From: Arenibacter sp. F26102
GTDB lineage: Bacteria > Bacteroidota > Bacteroidia > Flavobacteriales > Flavobacteriaceae
Direction of reading: 5' to 3'
Length of the DNA stretch: 64,000 nt
NCBI RefSeq assembly: GCF_023015865.1
Contig: NZ_JALKBC010000004.1
Location: 124,770 to 188,769, forward strand
Shown here piece by piece: positions 41,745-49,591 of this stretch. Positions within the stretch are counted from its first letter, which is position 1. Every line of letters starts with the position of its first letter. A program made the translations under genes and the position numbers. The notes below the pieces were generated by a model. It worked only from the letters and a program-made list of their open reading frames with translations, did no database searches and was not told where the DNA came from.

Positions 41745-42152
41745 ATGAACCCAAAGAATGTATTATTAATCGAAAACAGTCTTCTTGATGCTATATTAAT
41801 TAAGGAGTCCCTTCAACAAAATGAAAATTTTTGCCATGTTAATTTATTCGAAGATGGATTTGAAGCCATCGTGCATATTGAAAGTTTACTAAAGAATAAA
41901 AAAAATGAAATTCCAGATTTAATTATTGCCAATGAGGATTTGATTTTGATCAACGGAGTCAATATTTTATCTAAAATAAGTAAACTTAATAATTTTTATA
42001 TCCCAGTAATAATAATGACTTCGTCAGGATCCGAAATACAACCTCATTTTAACAGGCATACTTGTTGCTATATTTCCAAACCCCTTGAGATCAAGGAGTT
42101 TTTGAAAGTATTTCGGGAAATCAAGTATTATTGGTTGAGCCTCGTCAATTAG
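41745..42152 (+). CDS. Degenerate single-domain response regulator (copy B)
   Basis: A 135-residue receiver-like protein, about four fifths identical by eye to the one at 19784. PDLIIANEDLI again has Asn at the phospho-acceptor position; IIMTSSG and CCYISKPLEIKEFL keep Thr and Lys. It is intact, with a conserved leader and a following terminator. No sensor follows it here; instead a copper island begins after the terminator. Confidence 0.8.
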   Translation: MNPKNVLLIENSLLDAILIKESLQQNENFCHVNLFEDGFEAIVHIESLLKNKKNEIPDLIIANEDLILINGVNILSKISKLNNFYIPVIIMTSSGSEIQPHFNRHTCCYISKPLEIKEFLKVFREIKYYWLSLVN

Positions 42153-42176
42153 ACTGCAGTTCGACAATCTCATCTA

Positions 42177-42213
42177 AAAGGCCCTGTAGACCAAGGTTTA
42201 CGGGGCTTTTTGT
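42177..42213 (+). terminator. Rho-independent terminator after pseudo-receiver B
   Basis: AAAAGGCCCTGTAGACC and GGTTTACGGGGCTTTTTG form a long stem with G-U pairs and a two-base loop followed by a T-run, 25 bases after the stop codon. Confidence 0.75.
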
Positions 42214-42570
42214 TGTGGGATACAGTAAGTTGCAAGGACTAGGCCTTCCCTTATGTAGTCTCCTCCAGGCTTACAAATCCTTTTTGCTCACCTGGTATAG
42301 CCTTATACGCAAGTACATTTTTCTCCAAAGTGCTCGGAAATTTTAAACGCAAAAATCCCCTTATTGTATTATTTACTCTCTAAGTGAGATTTGAATGCTC
42401 CAACGCTTGCTGGCCCGTCCGTTCCTTCAGGTGGGCCTGCCCGTTCCGTTGCGTCAAGGCGGGCCTGCCCGTTCTGTTCCTTCAGGCGGGACTGCCCGTC
42501 CGTTCAGGCGGGCGGTGAAATGTTAACAGTATTTTCCTACCAATGCCTCATGGAATTGCCCTGGGGTCAT
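42214..42570. other. Intergenic region between block B and the copper island
   Basis: About 360 bases holding the GC-rich repeat cluster at 42379-42514. Plus-strand frames over it (63-73 codons) look like translations of repeats and are not credible genes. Confidence 0.5.
42379..42514. repeat. REP-like GC-rich repeat cluster
   Basis: Begins with TAAGTGAGATTTGAAT, then contains three to four copies of a GGCGGGCCTGCCCGTTCCGT-type unit and ends CCGTTCAGGCGGGCGG. Its GCCTGCCCG and CGGGCAGGC-like parts are complementary, so hairpins can form. The same framing sequences occur at 59897-59955 with a single short core. The composition is strikingly richer in G+C than its surroundings. It is an intergenic palindromic repeat family. 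Confidence 0.7.
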
Positions 42571-44307
42571 TTACTGAATTGAGTCTATTATACTTCCACA
42601 GGTCATCATTTGCTCACCATAGTACGGGTTGCGAATTTCTTTTTGGTTGCTCAGCCAAAATGCTCCCTTATTGTTATTGGCCATTGGACATTTTTTTATG
42701 TATAATCTTTCGTTTAATCCATCAATATTCTTTGCCAAGGGGACGAAATTTTCATTTAGCATAACGAAGTAGGCACGCTGGTTTTCTAAGTTTGGGTTAT
42801 CCCCAATGGCATTCAGCATTTCAATGCACTTGGTTAGGTGAGCTTTTTCAATTTTGCCCAATCCATCCAAGTTTATTGTTTTTAGCTTTTGGGAAGTAGA
42901 TTTAGCATATGCGGAAACTTGTTTTGAATTACTTTCTACAAAGGCATCCTTCATATCAATATAATGATCAATGGCAGCTCTAAAACTTACTTGAAATGCT
43001 TGGGGCAATACTATTATCATCATAGGCGCTTCTGCCACCGTGTTCATTCTGTCCTTATTCATCATGGATTTTTTACCTTGTAATTGTGCAGCTGCATCAA
43101 CGGTAAATGTTCCATTGCTTACAATTTCATCGCCAATCTCCAAACCGGAAACAACGGTAAAATCATCTCCGTTTCTATTGCCAAGGGTAATTTCCCTCAT
43201 TTCAAATACAGGTTCGTTGGGATTGGTCTTAATGTAAACCAATGAACGTTCCCCTGTCCACATAACGGCAGTAGCTGGAATGCTTAATTGCCCAGACGGA
43301 CTGGTTGCTGGACTTTTAATTTTCCCGGATACAAACATTCCGGGTTTGAACAATCGTTCATTATTCTGCAATACGGCGCGAATGGCTACCGTTCTGGTTC
43401 TTGTATTTAGAACGGGGTCTATAAACGAAACACTTGCATCAAACACTTTGTTGGGATAAGCATTGGAAATTATTTTTATACTTTGGCCTATCTTGAATTG
43501 TGATATTTGATTCTCGTAAACGTCGAATTCAGCCCAAACAGAATTCAAGTTACTTACCTTTAAAATAGGCTGCCCTTGTTTAACATAGTCCCCTTCCGAA
43601 GCCAGTTTCTCAGCAACAGTACCCGAAACGGTTGCATAAATTGGGAAGTTTTCAAGTACTTTTCCTGTGTCCTCAATGCTATTGATTTGTCTTTCAGTAA
43701 GCTTCCAAAGTTGCAACTTATTGCGCACCGCTTTATATAATTCCGGTTGTGTTTCCTTTAAGGATGCCGCAGTAATCAATTCTTGCTGTGCTGCCACAAG
43801 ATTGGGGGCATAAATGGTAGCCAACAGCTGCCCTTTTTTCACCTCTTGTCCAACATAGTCTATATTGAGACGTTCTATCCTACCATCAAAATAACTGGCC
43901 TGAATTGCATTGGCTTCCTCGTTCATTTTTATTTTTCCTGATAAGGAAACATCATTTTCCCTATCGGAAGAAGTATAACCGACTTTTACCGTTTGAACGT
44001 TGGCCAAGGCCATAGCATTCTTGGTCATTTTTATTTCGTTCATGGCAAGTCCGTCCGCACTTGTTTCCGCAGGGACCAGTTCCATACCACAAATAGGACA
44101 TTCCCCAGGTTCCGGTTGCATAATCTGTGGGTGCATGGAACAGGTCCACATTTGGGACATGGATTCTCCTTCATGCTCGTGTTCATTAGAAATATTGGAA
44201 ATATCTGTACTTGTTTTGGATGGTTCTGTTGCTCCTCCAAAAATTAGGTAACCGGCAAGTAAACCTGCAATCACGGCTATTCCAATGTATAAAACGTTTT
44301 TATTCAT
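42571..44307 (-). CDS. cusB: CusB-type efflux adaptor with N-terminal metal-binding and C-terminal DUF3347 domains
   Basis: A 578-residue periplasmic adaptor. An N-terminal membrane anchor (LYIGIAVIAGLLAGYLIFGG) is followed by a heavy-metal-binding motif MWTCSMHPQIMQPEPGECPI and CGMELVP, then the barrel-sandwich/beta-barrel adaptor core (IERLNIDYVGQEVKKGQLLA, YVKQGQPILKVSNLNSVWAE). Residues about 440-578 are a DUF3347 domain ending KEIRNPYYGEQMMTCG. It links the inner-membrane pump CusA to the outer-membrane channel CusC for copper or silver export. It lies after copA, separated by a DUF305 relic. Confidence 0.92.
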   Translation of the reverse strand: MNKNVLYIGIAVIAGLLAGYLIFGGATEPSKTSTDISNISNEHEHEGESMSQMWTCSMHPQIMQPEPGECPICGMELVPAETSADGLAMNEIKMTKNAMALANVQTVKVGYTSSDRENDVSLSGKIKMNEEANAIQASYFDGRIERLNIDYVGQEVKKGQLLATIYAPNLVAAQQELITAASLKETQPELYKAVRNKLQLWKLTERQINSIEDTGKVLENFPIYATVSGTVAEKLASEGDYVKQGQPILKVSNLNSVWAEFDVYENQISQFKIGQSIKIISNAYPNKVFDASVSFIDPVLNTRTRTVAIRAVLQNNERLFKPGMFVSGKIKSPATSPSGQLSIPATAVMWTGERSLVYIKTNPNEPVFEMREITLGNRNGDDFTVVSGLEIGDEIVSNGTFTVDAAAQLQGKKSMMNKDRMNTVAEAPMMIIVLPQAFQVSFRAAIDHYIDMKDAFVESNSKQVSAYAKSTSQKLKTINLDGLGKIEKAHLTKCIEMLNAIGDNPNLENQRAYFVMLNENFVPLAKNIDGLNERLYIKKCPMANNNKGAFWLSNQKEIRNPYYGEQMMTCGSIIDSIQ

Positions 44308-44317
44308 GATGTTTATT

Positions 44318-44490
44318 TCAGGTATTATTTTTTCTTTCCAATCTATTTATCATAGCTTTCATTTCCTCAATCTCTTTTTTTTTTGGGCTTTAATGATATC
44401 TTCTGCTAATTTTTTGACCTACAGATCTTTAATATTTGCAAATTCACTGGTCAAAATGGCTATTGAATGATGCAGCCAACATTAAAGCAA
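44318..44490 (-). pseudogene. DUF305-like relic
   Basis: Minus-strand sequence reads HHSIAILTSEFANIKDL, a TAG, VKKLAEDIIKAQKKK and, after a one-base slip in a run of ten A, EIEEMKAMIDRLERKN to a TGA at 44318. This is the C-terminal half of a DUF305 protein, a family often found in copper-resistance clusters. A stop and a homopolymer frameshift show that it is dead. It lies between copA and cusB. Confidence 0.65.
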
Positions 44491-44556
44491 ATTTTGTCTA
44501 ATGATTCTTTTTTTTCTTGTCTTTCTTTTCCATTTTTTTCTAATAATTAATATTAT

Positions 44557-47061
44557 CTATGAAATAGATTTAGTCCTTAACCGCAGTGCATTCGCGATTA
44601 CGGAAACTGAGCTAAAGCTCATGGCCAATGCCGCTATCATGGGGGAAAGCAGAATTCCAAAGAATGGAAATAGAACCCCTGCCGCAATAGGGATTCCCAA
44701 AGTGTTATATATAAGAGCAAAGAATAAGTTTTGTTTAATGTTCTTCATTACGGCATCACTTAGGTTACGGGCCTTTACAATTCCGTGTAGATCCCCTTGT
44801 ACCAAGGTTATGGCTGCACTTTCAATGGCCACGTCCGTGCCTGTTCCCATAGCAATACCCACATCACTTTTAGCCAGTGCAGGTGCATCGTTGATACCAT
44901 CGCCCGCCATGGCAACTACCTTGCCCTGTTTTTGTAATTTCTCTACTTCATGTAATTTATTTTCAGGAAGCATCCCAGCCTTAAAATCGGCCAAATTAAG
45001 TTCACCAGCTACCGCTTGTGCTGTATCGTAGTTATCCCCTGTTAGCATTATAACCGCAATGCCCCTATTCTGTAAATCCTTTATGGCTTTGGCACTTGTT
45101 GCTTTAATTTTATCGCTTATTACTACAAAACCTACAGTTTCGCCTTTTATGGATAGATAAGACACTGTTTTGCCATGCTTTTGATAGGTCTGCACTTTAT
45201 TCACCATTTCTGGCGACAGTTTGGCATTGGCTTTTTCCATCATTTTGGCATTGCCCAGAGCTGTATATTTGCCGTTTACATTTCCTTCCACACCCATACC
45301 GGTTATGGCATTGAAACTATCTGCTTTTAAAAATTCAGTTTTCTGCTCCTTACCGTATTTTACTGTGGCTTCGGCCAGGGGGTGTTCGCTTAGACTATTG
45401 AGAGAAACGATGTATTGAAGCACTTCCTTCTCGGAATGCGAATCTCCAAAGGCACCCACTTTTTCAACGGTAGGCTTTCCTTCTGTGATAGTTCCTGTTT
45501 TGTCTACAATAAGGACATCTACCTTATCCATCTTTTCTAGGGCCTCGGCATTCTTTATGAGCACTCCGTTCTGGGCACCTTTACCAACACCTACCATAAC
45601 GGACATTGGCGTGGCCAAGCCCAAGGCACAGGGACATGCTATGATCAATACGGCTATTGCATTTACTAAAGCATAAACATAGGCGGGTTCAGGACCCCAT
45701 AATGCCCAAACTCCAAAAGTGATAACGGCTATAATTACCACAATAGGCACAAAATACCCAGAAACGGTATCGGCCAATTTTTGTATAGGTGCACGACTTC
45801 GACTGGCATTGTTCACCATTTGTATTATTTGGGCCAATAAAGTGTCCGAACCCACTTTTTCAGCTTTCATTAAAAAGGATTGATTACCGTTAATGGTTCC
45901 ACTACTAACTTTATCACCTACTTCTTTATTGACAGGAATTGGCTCTCCTGTAATCATAGATTCATCAATGGAGGTGTGTCCCTCTGCAATTACTCCGTCT
46001 ACAGGAATTTTATCCCCTGGTTTTACTCTGAGGATGTCACCTATTTGGATTTTATCTATGGATACTTCCTGTTCTTCCCCATCAACTACTTTAATGGCCT
46101 TGTTCGGCGCAAGTTTTAGGAGCTCCTTTACAGCCGAATTGGTCTTACTATGGGCACGTGCTTCCAACATTTGTCCCATTAACACTAGGGTAAGGATAAC
46201 TGTAGCAGCTTCAAAATAAACATGCACCGTACCCGCCCCTGTCTTAAATTGTTCAGGAAAAAAATCGGGAACCAGCATTCCGAATACACTGAACAACCAC
46301 GCTACTCCGGCACCTATGCCAATAAGGGTAAACATATTTAGATTCCAAGTCTTGATACTTCTATATGCCCTTTTAAAGAACATCCAGGTGGCATAAAAAA
46401 CAACGGGTATGGATAGTGCGAACTGTACCCAGTTCCAATATTTCAATTCCAGAACATCGTATAATGGATTATTGTGCCACATCTCCCCCATGGCAATTAT
46501 GAAAATGGGGAGCGTAAATGCAGTTGCGATCCAGAATTTCTTAAGTAATTTTTTATAGGACTTTTCCTCTGCGGAAAGATCAGCTTCCATAGGTACCAAA
46601 TCCATTCCACAAATAGGGCAACTTCCAGGTTCGTCACTAATAATTTCAGGATGCATTGGACAAGTAAATTGAGTTGAAGAACTTGTTGTTAGTTTCCGCT
46701 CCTCTACTAGGTCCATGCCACAAACTGGGCAGTCGCCTGGTTGGTCATAGGTCTTATCACCCTCGCAGTGCATTGGACAGTAAAAAGTCCCGGTTCCTTC
46801 GCCCTTGGCTTTTGGCTTCTCATCAGCCATATCTTTGGCATGATGGTCTCCAGGCATGTGAAGGGAATAAGTACCGCCATCCTTTTTTAAAGCTTCTTGA
46901 AACTTCTTGATAGGAATGTGATTTTCCATTTCAATGGTAGCTTCCGCTTTTTCTAAATTGACCGATACTTGTGAAACCCCTTCAATTTTAGAAAGCGTTT
47001 CTTCTACGTGACTTCTACATCCGTTACAGGTCATTCCATGTATGTGATAGGTGTGTTCCAT
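44557..47061 (-). CDS. copA: Copper-exporting P-type ATPase
   Basis: An 834-residue P1B-type ATPase. Seen: N-terminal HMA domain ([20 protein letters not shown]), two CxxH-type metal-binding segments ([11 protein letters not shown]...[28 protein letters not shown]), TGE region ([16 protein letters not shown]), the transmembrane CPC motif [16 protein letters not shown], phosphorylation motif [12 protein letters not shown] locus [10 protein letters not shown] and hinge [10 protein letters not shown]. It exports Cu(I) from the cytoplasm. Its partner regulator, an HMA-AraC protein, lies 70 bases upstream. Confidence 0.96.
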   Translation of the reverse strand: MEHTYHIHGMTCNGCRSHVEETLSKIEGVSQVSVNLEKAEATIEMENHIPIKKFQEALKKDGGTYSLHMPGDHHAKDMADEKPKAKGEGTGTFYCPMHCEGDKTYDQPGDCPVCGMDLVEERKLTTSSSTQFTCPMHPEIISDEPGSCPICGMDLVPMEADLSAEEKSYKKLLKKFWIATAFTLPIFIIAMGEMWHNNPLYDVLELKYWNWVQFALSIPVVFYATWMFFKRAYRSIKTWNLNMFTLIGIGAGVAWLFSVFGMLVPDFFPEQFKTGAGTVHVYFEAATVILTLVLMGQMLEARAHSKTNSAVKELLKLAPNKAIKVVDGEEQEVSIDKIQIGDILRVKPGDKIPVDGVIAEGHTSIDESMITGEPIPVNKEVGDKVSSGTINGNQSFLMKAEKVGSDTLLAQIIQMVNNASRSRAPIQKLADTVSGYFVPIVVIIAVITFGVWALWGPEPAYVYALVNAIAVLIIACPCALGLATPMSVMVGVGKGAQNGVLIKNAEALEKMDKVDVLIVDKTGTITEGKPTVEKVGAFGDSHSEKEVLQYIVSLNSLSEHPLAEATVKYGKEQKTEFLKADSFNAITGMGVEGNVNGKYTALGNAKMMEKANAKLSPEMVNKVQTYQKHGKTVSYLSIKGETVGFVVISDKIKATSAKAIKDLQNRGIAVIMLTGDNYDTAQAVAGELNLADFKAGMLPENKLHEVEKLQKQGKVVAMAGDGINDAPALAKSDVGIAMGTGTDVAIESAAITLVQGDLHGIVKARNLSDAVMKNIKQNLFFALIYNTLGIPIAAGVLFPFFGILLSPMIAALAMSFSSVSVIANALRLRTKSIS

Positions 47062-47131
47062 AATTATTTAATTTTATAGATCAAAATTAAACATCTGTCG
47101 TATGTTTCTTTTTCATAATTCTGATTCTTAT

Positions 47132-47689
47132 TTATACAATTTGGTCCAACGATTTTCTATCCCAATCTTGTAAGCTTTTATATTCAGACATAGACATGCC
47201 GGTACTACTTTTAAATTGTTTGGCTAAATGACTGCTGTTTTTATAATTGAGAGAATACGCTATTTCAGAAAAATTTAATTGTCCTAGTTGAATAAGCTCC
47301 TTCACTTTTTCCAATTTTAGATTGATGGTGTATTTTTCCAATGTTATTCCTTCATGTCTACTGAACAGTTTACTTAATGCCGTTTCTGTTTTACCAAATT
47401 CTTCTGCTAAAGTTTTAAACAAATCCTCTGTTTCTCCCAATTCAATTTTATTAATAAGCTTAACTTTTATTAGTTCTACCAAAGTTTCCGCTTCATTTTT
47501 AATAATTTCAAAACCTACCTCTGCAAGTGCACTGTTTAGACTTTCAAACTTACTTTTTTGTCCTTTGGTTGCAACTACCTTTCCTAATTCCACGGACTCC
47601 ACGATGTAATTTTCGGCATTAAAAATGGTTAAAACCGAAGCAATACAACGGTTACAAACCATATTTTTTATATGTATAGCTTCCTTCAT
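47132..47689 (-). CDS. AraC-type regulator with N-terminal HMA-like domain
   Basis: A 185-residue protein. Residues 1-65 resemble an HMA metal-chaperone domain (IHIKNMVCNRCIASVLTIF, with Cys12 and Cys15), and residues 100-180 are an AraC helix-turn-helix (LEKVKELIQLGQLNFSEIAY, SLNYKNSSHLAKQFKSSTGM). The second AraC helix-turn-helix signature SLNYKNSSHLAKQFK is clear. The layout suggests copper binding by the HMA-like part and DNA binding by the AraC part. It is placed directly upstream of copA, the expected target. Confidence 0.88.
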   Translation of the reverse strand: MKEAIHIKNMVCNRCIASVLTIFNAENYIVESVELGKVVATKGQKSKFESLNSALAEVGFEIIKNEAETLVELIKVKLINKIELGETEDLFKTLAEEFGKTETALSKLFSRHEGITLEKYTINLKLEKVKELIQLGQLNFSEIAYSLNYKNSSHLAKQFKSSTGMSMSEYKSLQDWDRKSLDQIV

Positions 47690-47718
47690 ATTAAAGTCTG
47701 TTCATTTATTGTCTTAAC

Positions 47719-48297
47719 TTAATTTAGCTCTTTCTGTACTTTTCCACAAGCCAACATTTTACTGCCATAATACGGATTCTTGATTTCCTTACTGGCACTT
47801 AGCCAAGCTGTACCTTTATCGTACATTGGACAGAACTGCTCGTACAATTTTGTGTGGGCTCCAGTGATGGCAATCATATCCGTAACGTCCTTGCTCAAAA
47901 CTTTGAAATGCTCGCGTTGTAGTTCTATAGGGCTTTCTGCAATTTGTTCTGCATGATCCATGGCCTCTTCTATGATGTCTTGTAATTTTGCTTGCTCCGT
48001 ATCGGAATAGGTAGAGGTATCAAAATTGTCCAATGTGGCAACCAACTTTTTGCTTGTCTTGACTGCTGCGTCCGAATCATCTGCTACTAGTGCCTCTTTA
48101 AGGGATAAATATCCATTTATTACAGCAATTGCTTTTTCATCCTGATCTTTTGTAAAACTGTTGGTGTTGACAGCCTCTTGCTTTATTTCGTTGCTCATGG
48201 GTTCGGCCGATCCTTTTTTGTTTTCATCCTTGCAGGAAGAAAGTGATATTATTGAAATCGCTGCAATTGTTAGGGTAATATTTACATTTCTTTTCAT
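47719..48297 (-). CDS. DUF3347 lipoprotein
   Basis: A 192-residue lipoprotein with signal peptide ending SLSSCKDEN (Cys22) and a DUF3347 domain (AVINGYLSLKEALVADDSDA, ATLDNFDTSTYSDTEQ). The C-terminal FCPMYDKGTAWLSASKEIKN and YYGSKMLACG closely match the end of the CusB protein. CPM...M..CG suggests metal binding. It probably carries copper in the periplasm to or from the Cus efflux pump. Confidence 0.85.
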   Translation of the reverse strand: MKRNVNITLTIAAISIISLSSCKDENKKGSAEPMSNEIKQEAVNTNSFTKDQDEKAIAVINGYLSLKEALVADDSDAAVKTSKKLVATLDNFDTSTYSDTEQAKLQDIIEEAMDHAEQIAESPIELQREHFKVLSKDVTDMIAITGAHTKLYEQFCPMYDKGTAWLSASKEIKNPYYGSKMLACGKVQKELN

Positions 48298-48370
48298 AGT
48301 TTTTGATTTTAAAAGTTTCAGTATTAAAATTAATTTAGTAATTGATAATCAATTGATTGATACAGTATTA

Positions 48371-49591
48371 TTATTGATTCGTTAGATAGTTTATTACGGC
48401 CATTTGCCCGTAATAGGCTTTAACGGCCTCTATTTCGTTTATCTGGAATTTTAGTTGTAATTCCTGAATGTCCAACACATCATTAAAATCAATGGTACCC
48501 GTCTCATAATTTTTCATTAGAATTTCTTCAGCATTCTTGGCCTGTTTTAGATTGATCTGTTGGGTATTATATATAATACGCGCCTCATTTCGACCAGACT
48601 CTGCCTTTGCCAATGCTGATTGAAGCAGATTAAATCGTTCGTTTTTTTGTAATTCCGTTTCCTTTAGGCGCATTTCGTTTTGTTTGGATACGGATCTAAT
48701 ACGATTGTTGAAAATAGGAATTGAGAAAGTGACCATGGGCATCACAATATCTTTTCCATTATCGTCAAAACTCATGTCCGGTCTTTCTTGGATTGGAATG
48801 TAATCCAGTCCAAAACCAATATTGGGAGCGCCATCCTTTTTATTGACCAATTCTGATTGAACTATGGCTTCAAACATTTCATCATACTTTAAGATTTCAG
48901 GGTTAAGTTCCAATCCATTCCCTAAGTTAATAGGGTCCTCCAATGGAAGGGTCAATTCAGTAACAACATCAATGGATATGCTCTCCTTTCTATTCAAAAG
49001 ATTATTGAAATTAGTTTTTTCGGCCAAATAATCCTGATGCAAAATGGCCCTTTGCTGTTGCATTTCATTTTGCCGTATTTGTAATTTCAATACGTCAACG
49101 GCCGAGGCCTTACCCACTTCCACCGAAGTCAATGCCAATCGTTCATAGGTCCTCAGTAATCGTATGTTCTGATCCAGTACCATTTGCCTAGCCTCAATGG
49201 CATACAATTGGTAATAGGATTGGGCTACGGCAAGGGCCAATTTACGTTTGGCGATAGCTATTTCAATATAATCTACATTGGACATGGACACAGCATAATT
49301 TTGCCGAGCCGTTATGGTTCCAAACCAGGGCAACATCTGTGAAACCGAAAACCTTGCGCGTTGGGCACCTGTGCGTGTTTCAGGTTCGCTAACAAAATAG
49401 CCTGCGCTCACCGTGGTGTTGGGGAGCGTATTAACTTCGTTTGCCTTCTCTTGGGCAATGCTGTATTTTAAATCGAAGGCTTGTATCTGTGGATTATTTT
49501 TCTGGGCCTCTTGAATATAGGATTGCAGGTCCTGGGCTTTCGCCCAAGTGGAAACCATTAAAAGACATGTGATGAATGTTATATTTTTCAT
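48371..49591 (-). CDS. cusC: Outer-membrane efflux protein, TolC family
   Basis: A 406-residue outer-membrane channel with a signal peptide (MKNITFITCLLMVSTWAKAQ) and the coiled-coil repeats of the TolC/OEP family (LYAIEARQMVLDQNIRLLRT, VDVLKLQIRQNEMQQQRAIL, ETGTIDFNDVLDIQELQLKF). It overlaps cusA by four bases, so the two are translationally coupled. It forms the outer exit of the Cus copper efflux system. Confidence 0.9.
   Translation of the reverse strand: MKNITFITCLLMVSTWAKAQDLQSYIQEAQKNNPQIQAFDLKYSIAQEKANEVNTLPNTTVSAGYFVSEPETRTGAQRARFSVSQMLPWFGTITARQNYAVSMSNVDYIEIAIAKRKLALAVAQSYYQLYAIEARQMVLDQNIRLLRTYERLALTSVEVGKASAVDVLKLQIRQNEMQQQRAILHQDYLAEKTNFNNLLNRKESISIDVVTELTLPLEDPINLGNGLELNPEILKYDEMFEAIVQSELVNKKDGAPNIGFGLDYIPIQERPDMSFDDNGKDIVMPMVTFSIPIFNNRIRSVSKQNEMRLKETELQKNERFNLLQSALAKAESGRNEARIIYNTQQINLKQAKNAEEILMKNYETGTIDFNDVLDIQELQLKFQINEIEAVKAYYGQMAVINYLTNQ

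Noticed and set aside
36000-42400. Block B as an intact composite transposon or integrative element
   Set aside because: Only a short transposase relic is present on one side. No second copy, inverted repeats, integrase or attachment site could be identified.
42379-42514. CRISPR array
   Set aside because: The repeats are adjacent, irregular and GC-rich, with no spacers of uniform length and no cas genes nearby.
42131-42764. Three overlapping plus-strand frames of 63-73 codons
   Set aside because: They translate a terminator, the REP-like repeat cluster and the antisense of cusB.
44501-45031. Plus-strand frame of 176 codons opposite copA
   Set aside because: It is antisense to a certain P-type ATPase gene and has the low-complexity composition of a shadow frame.
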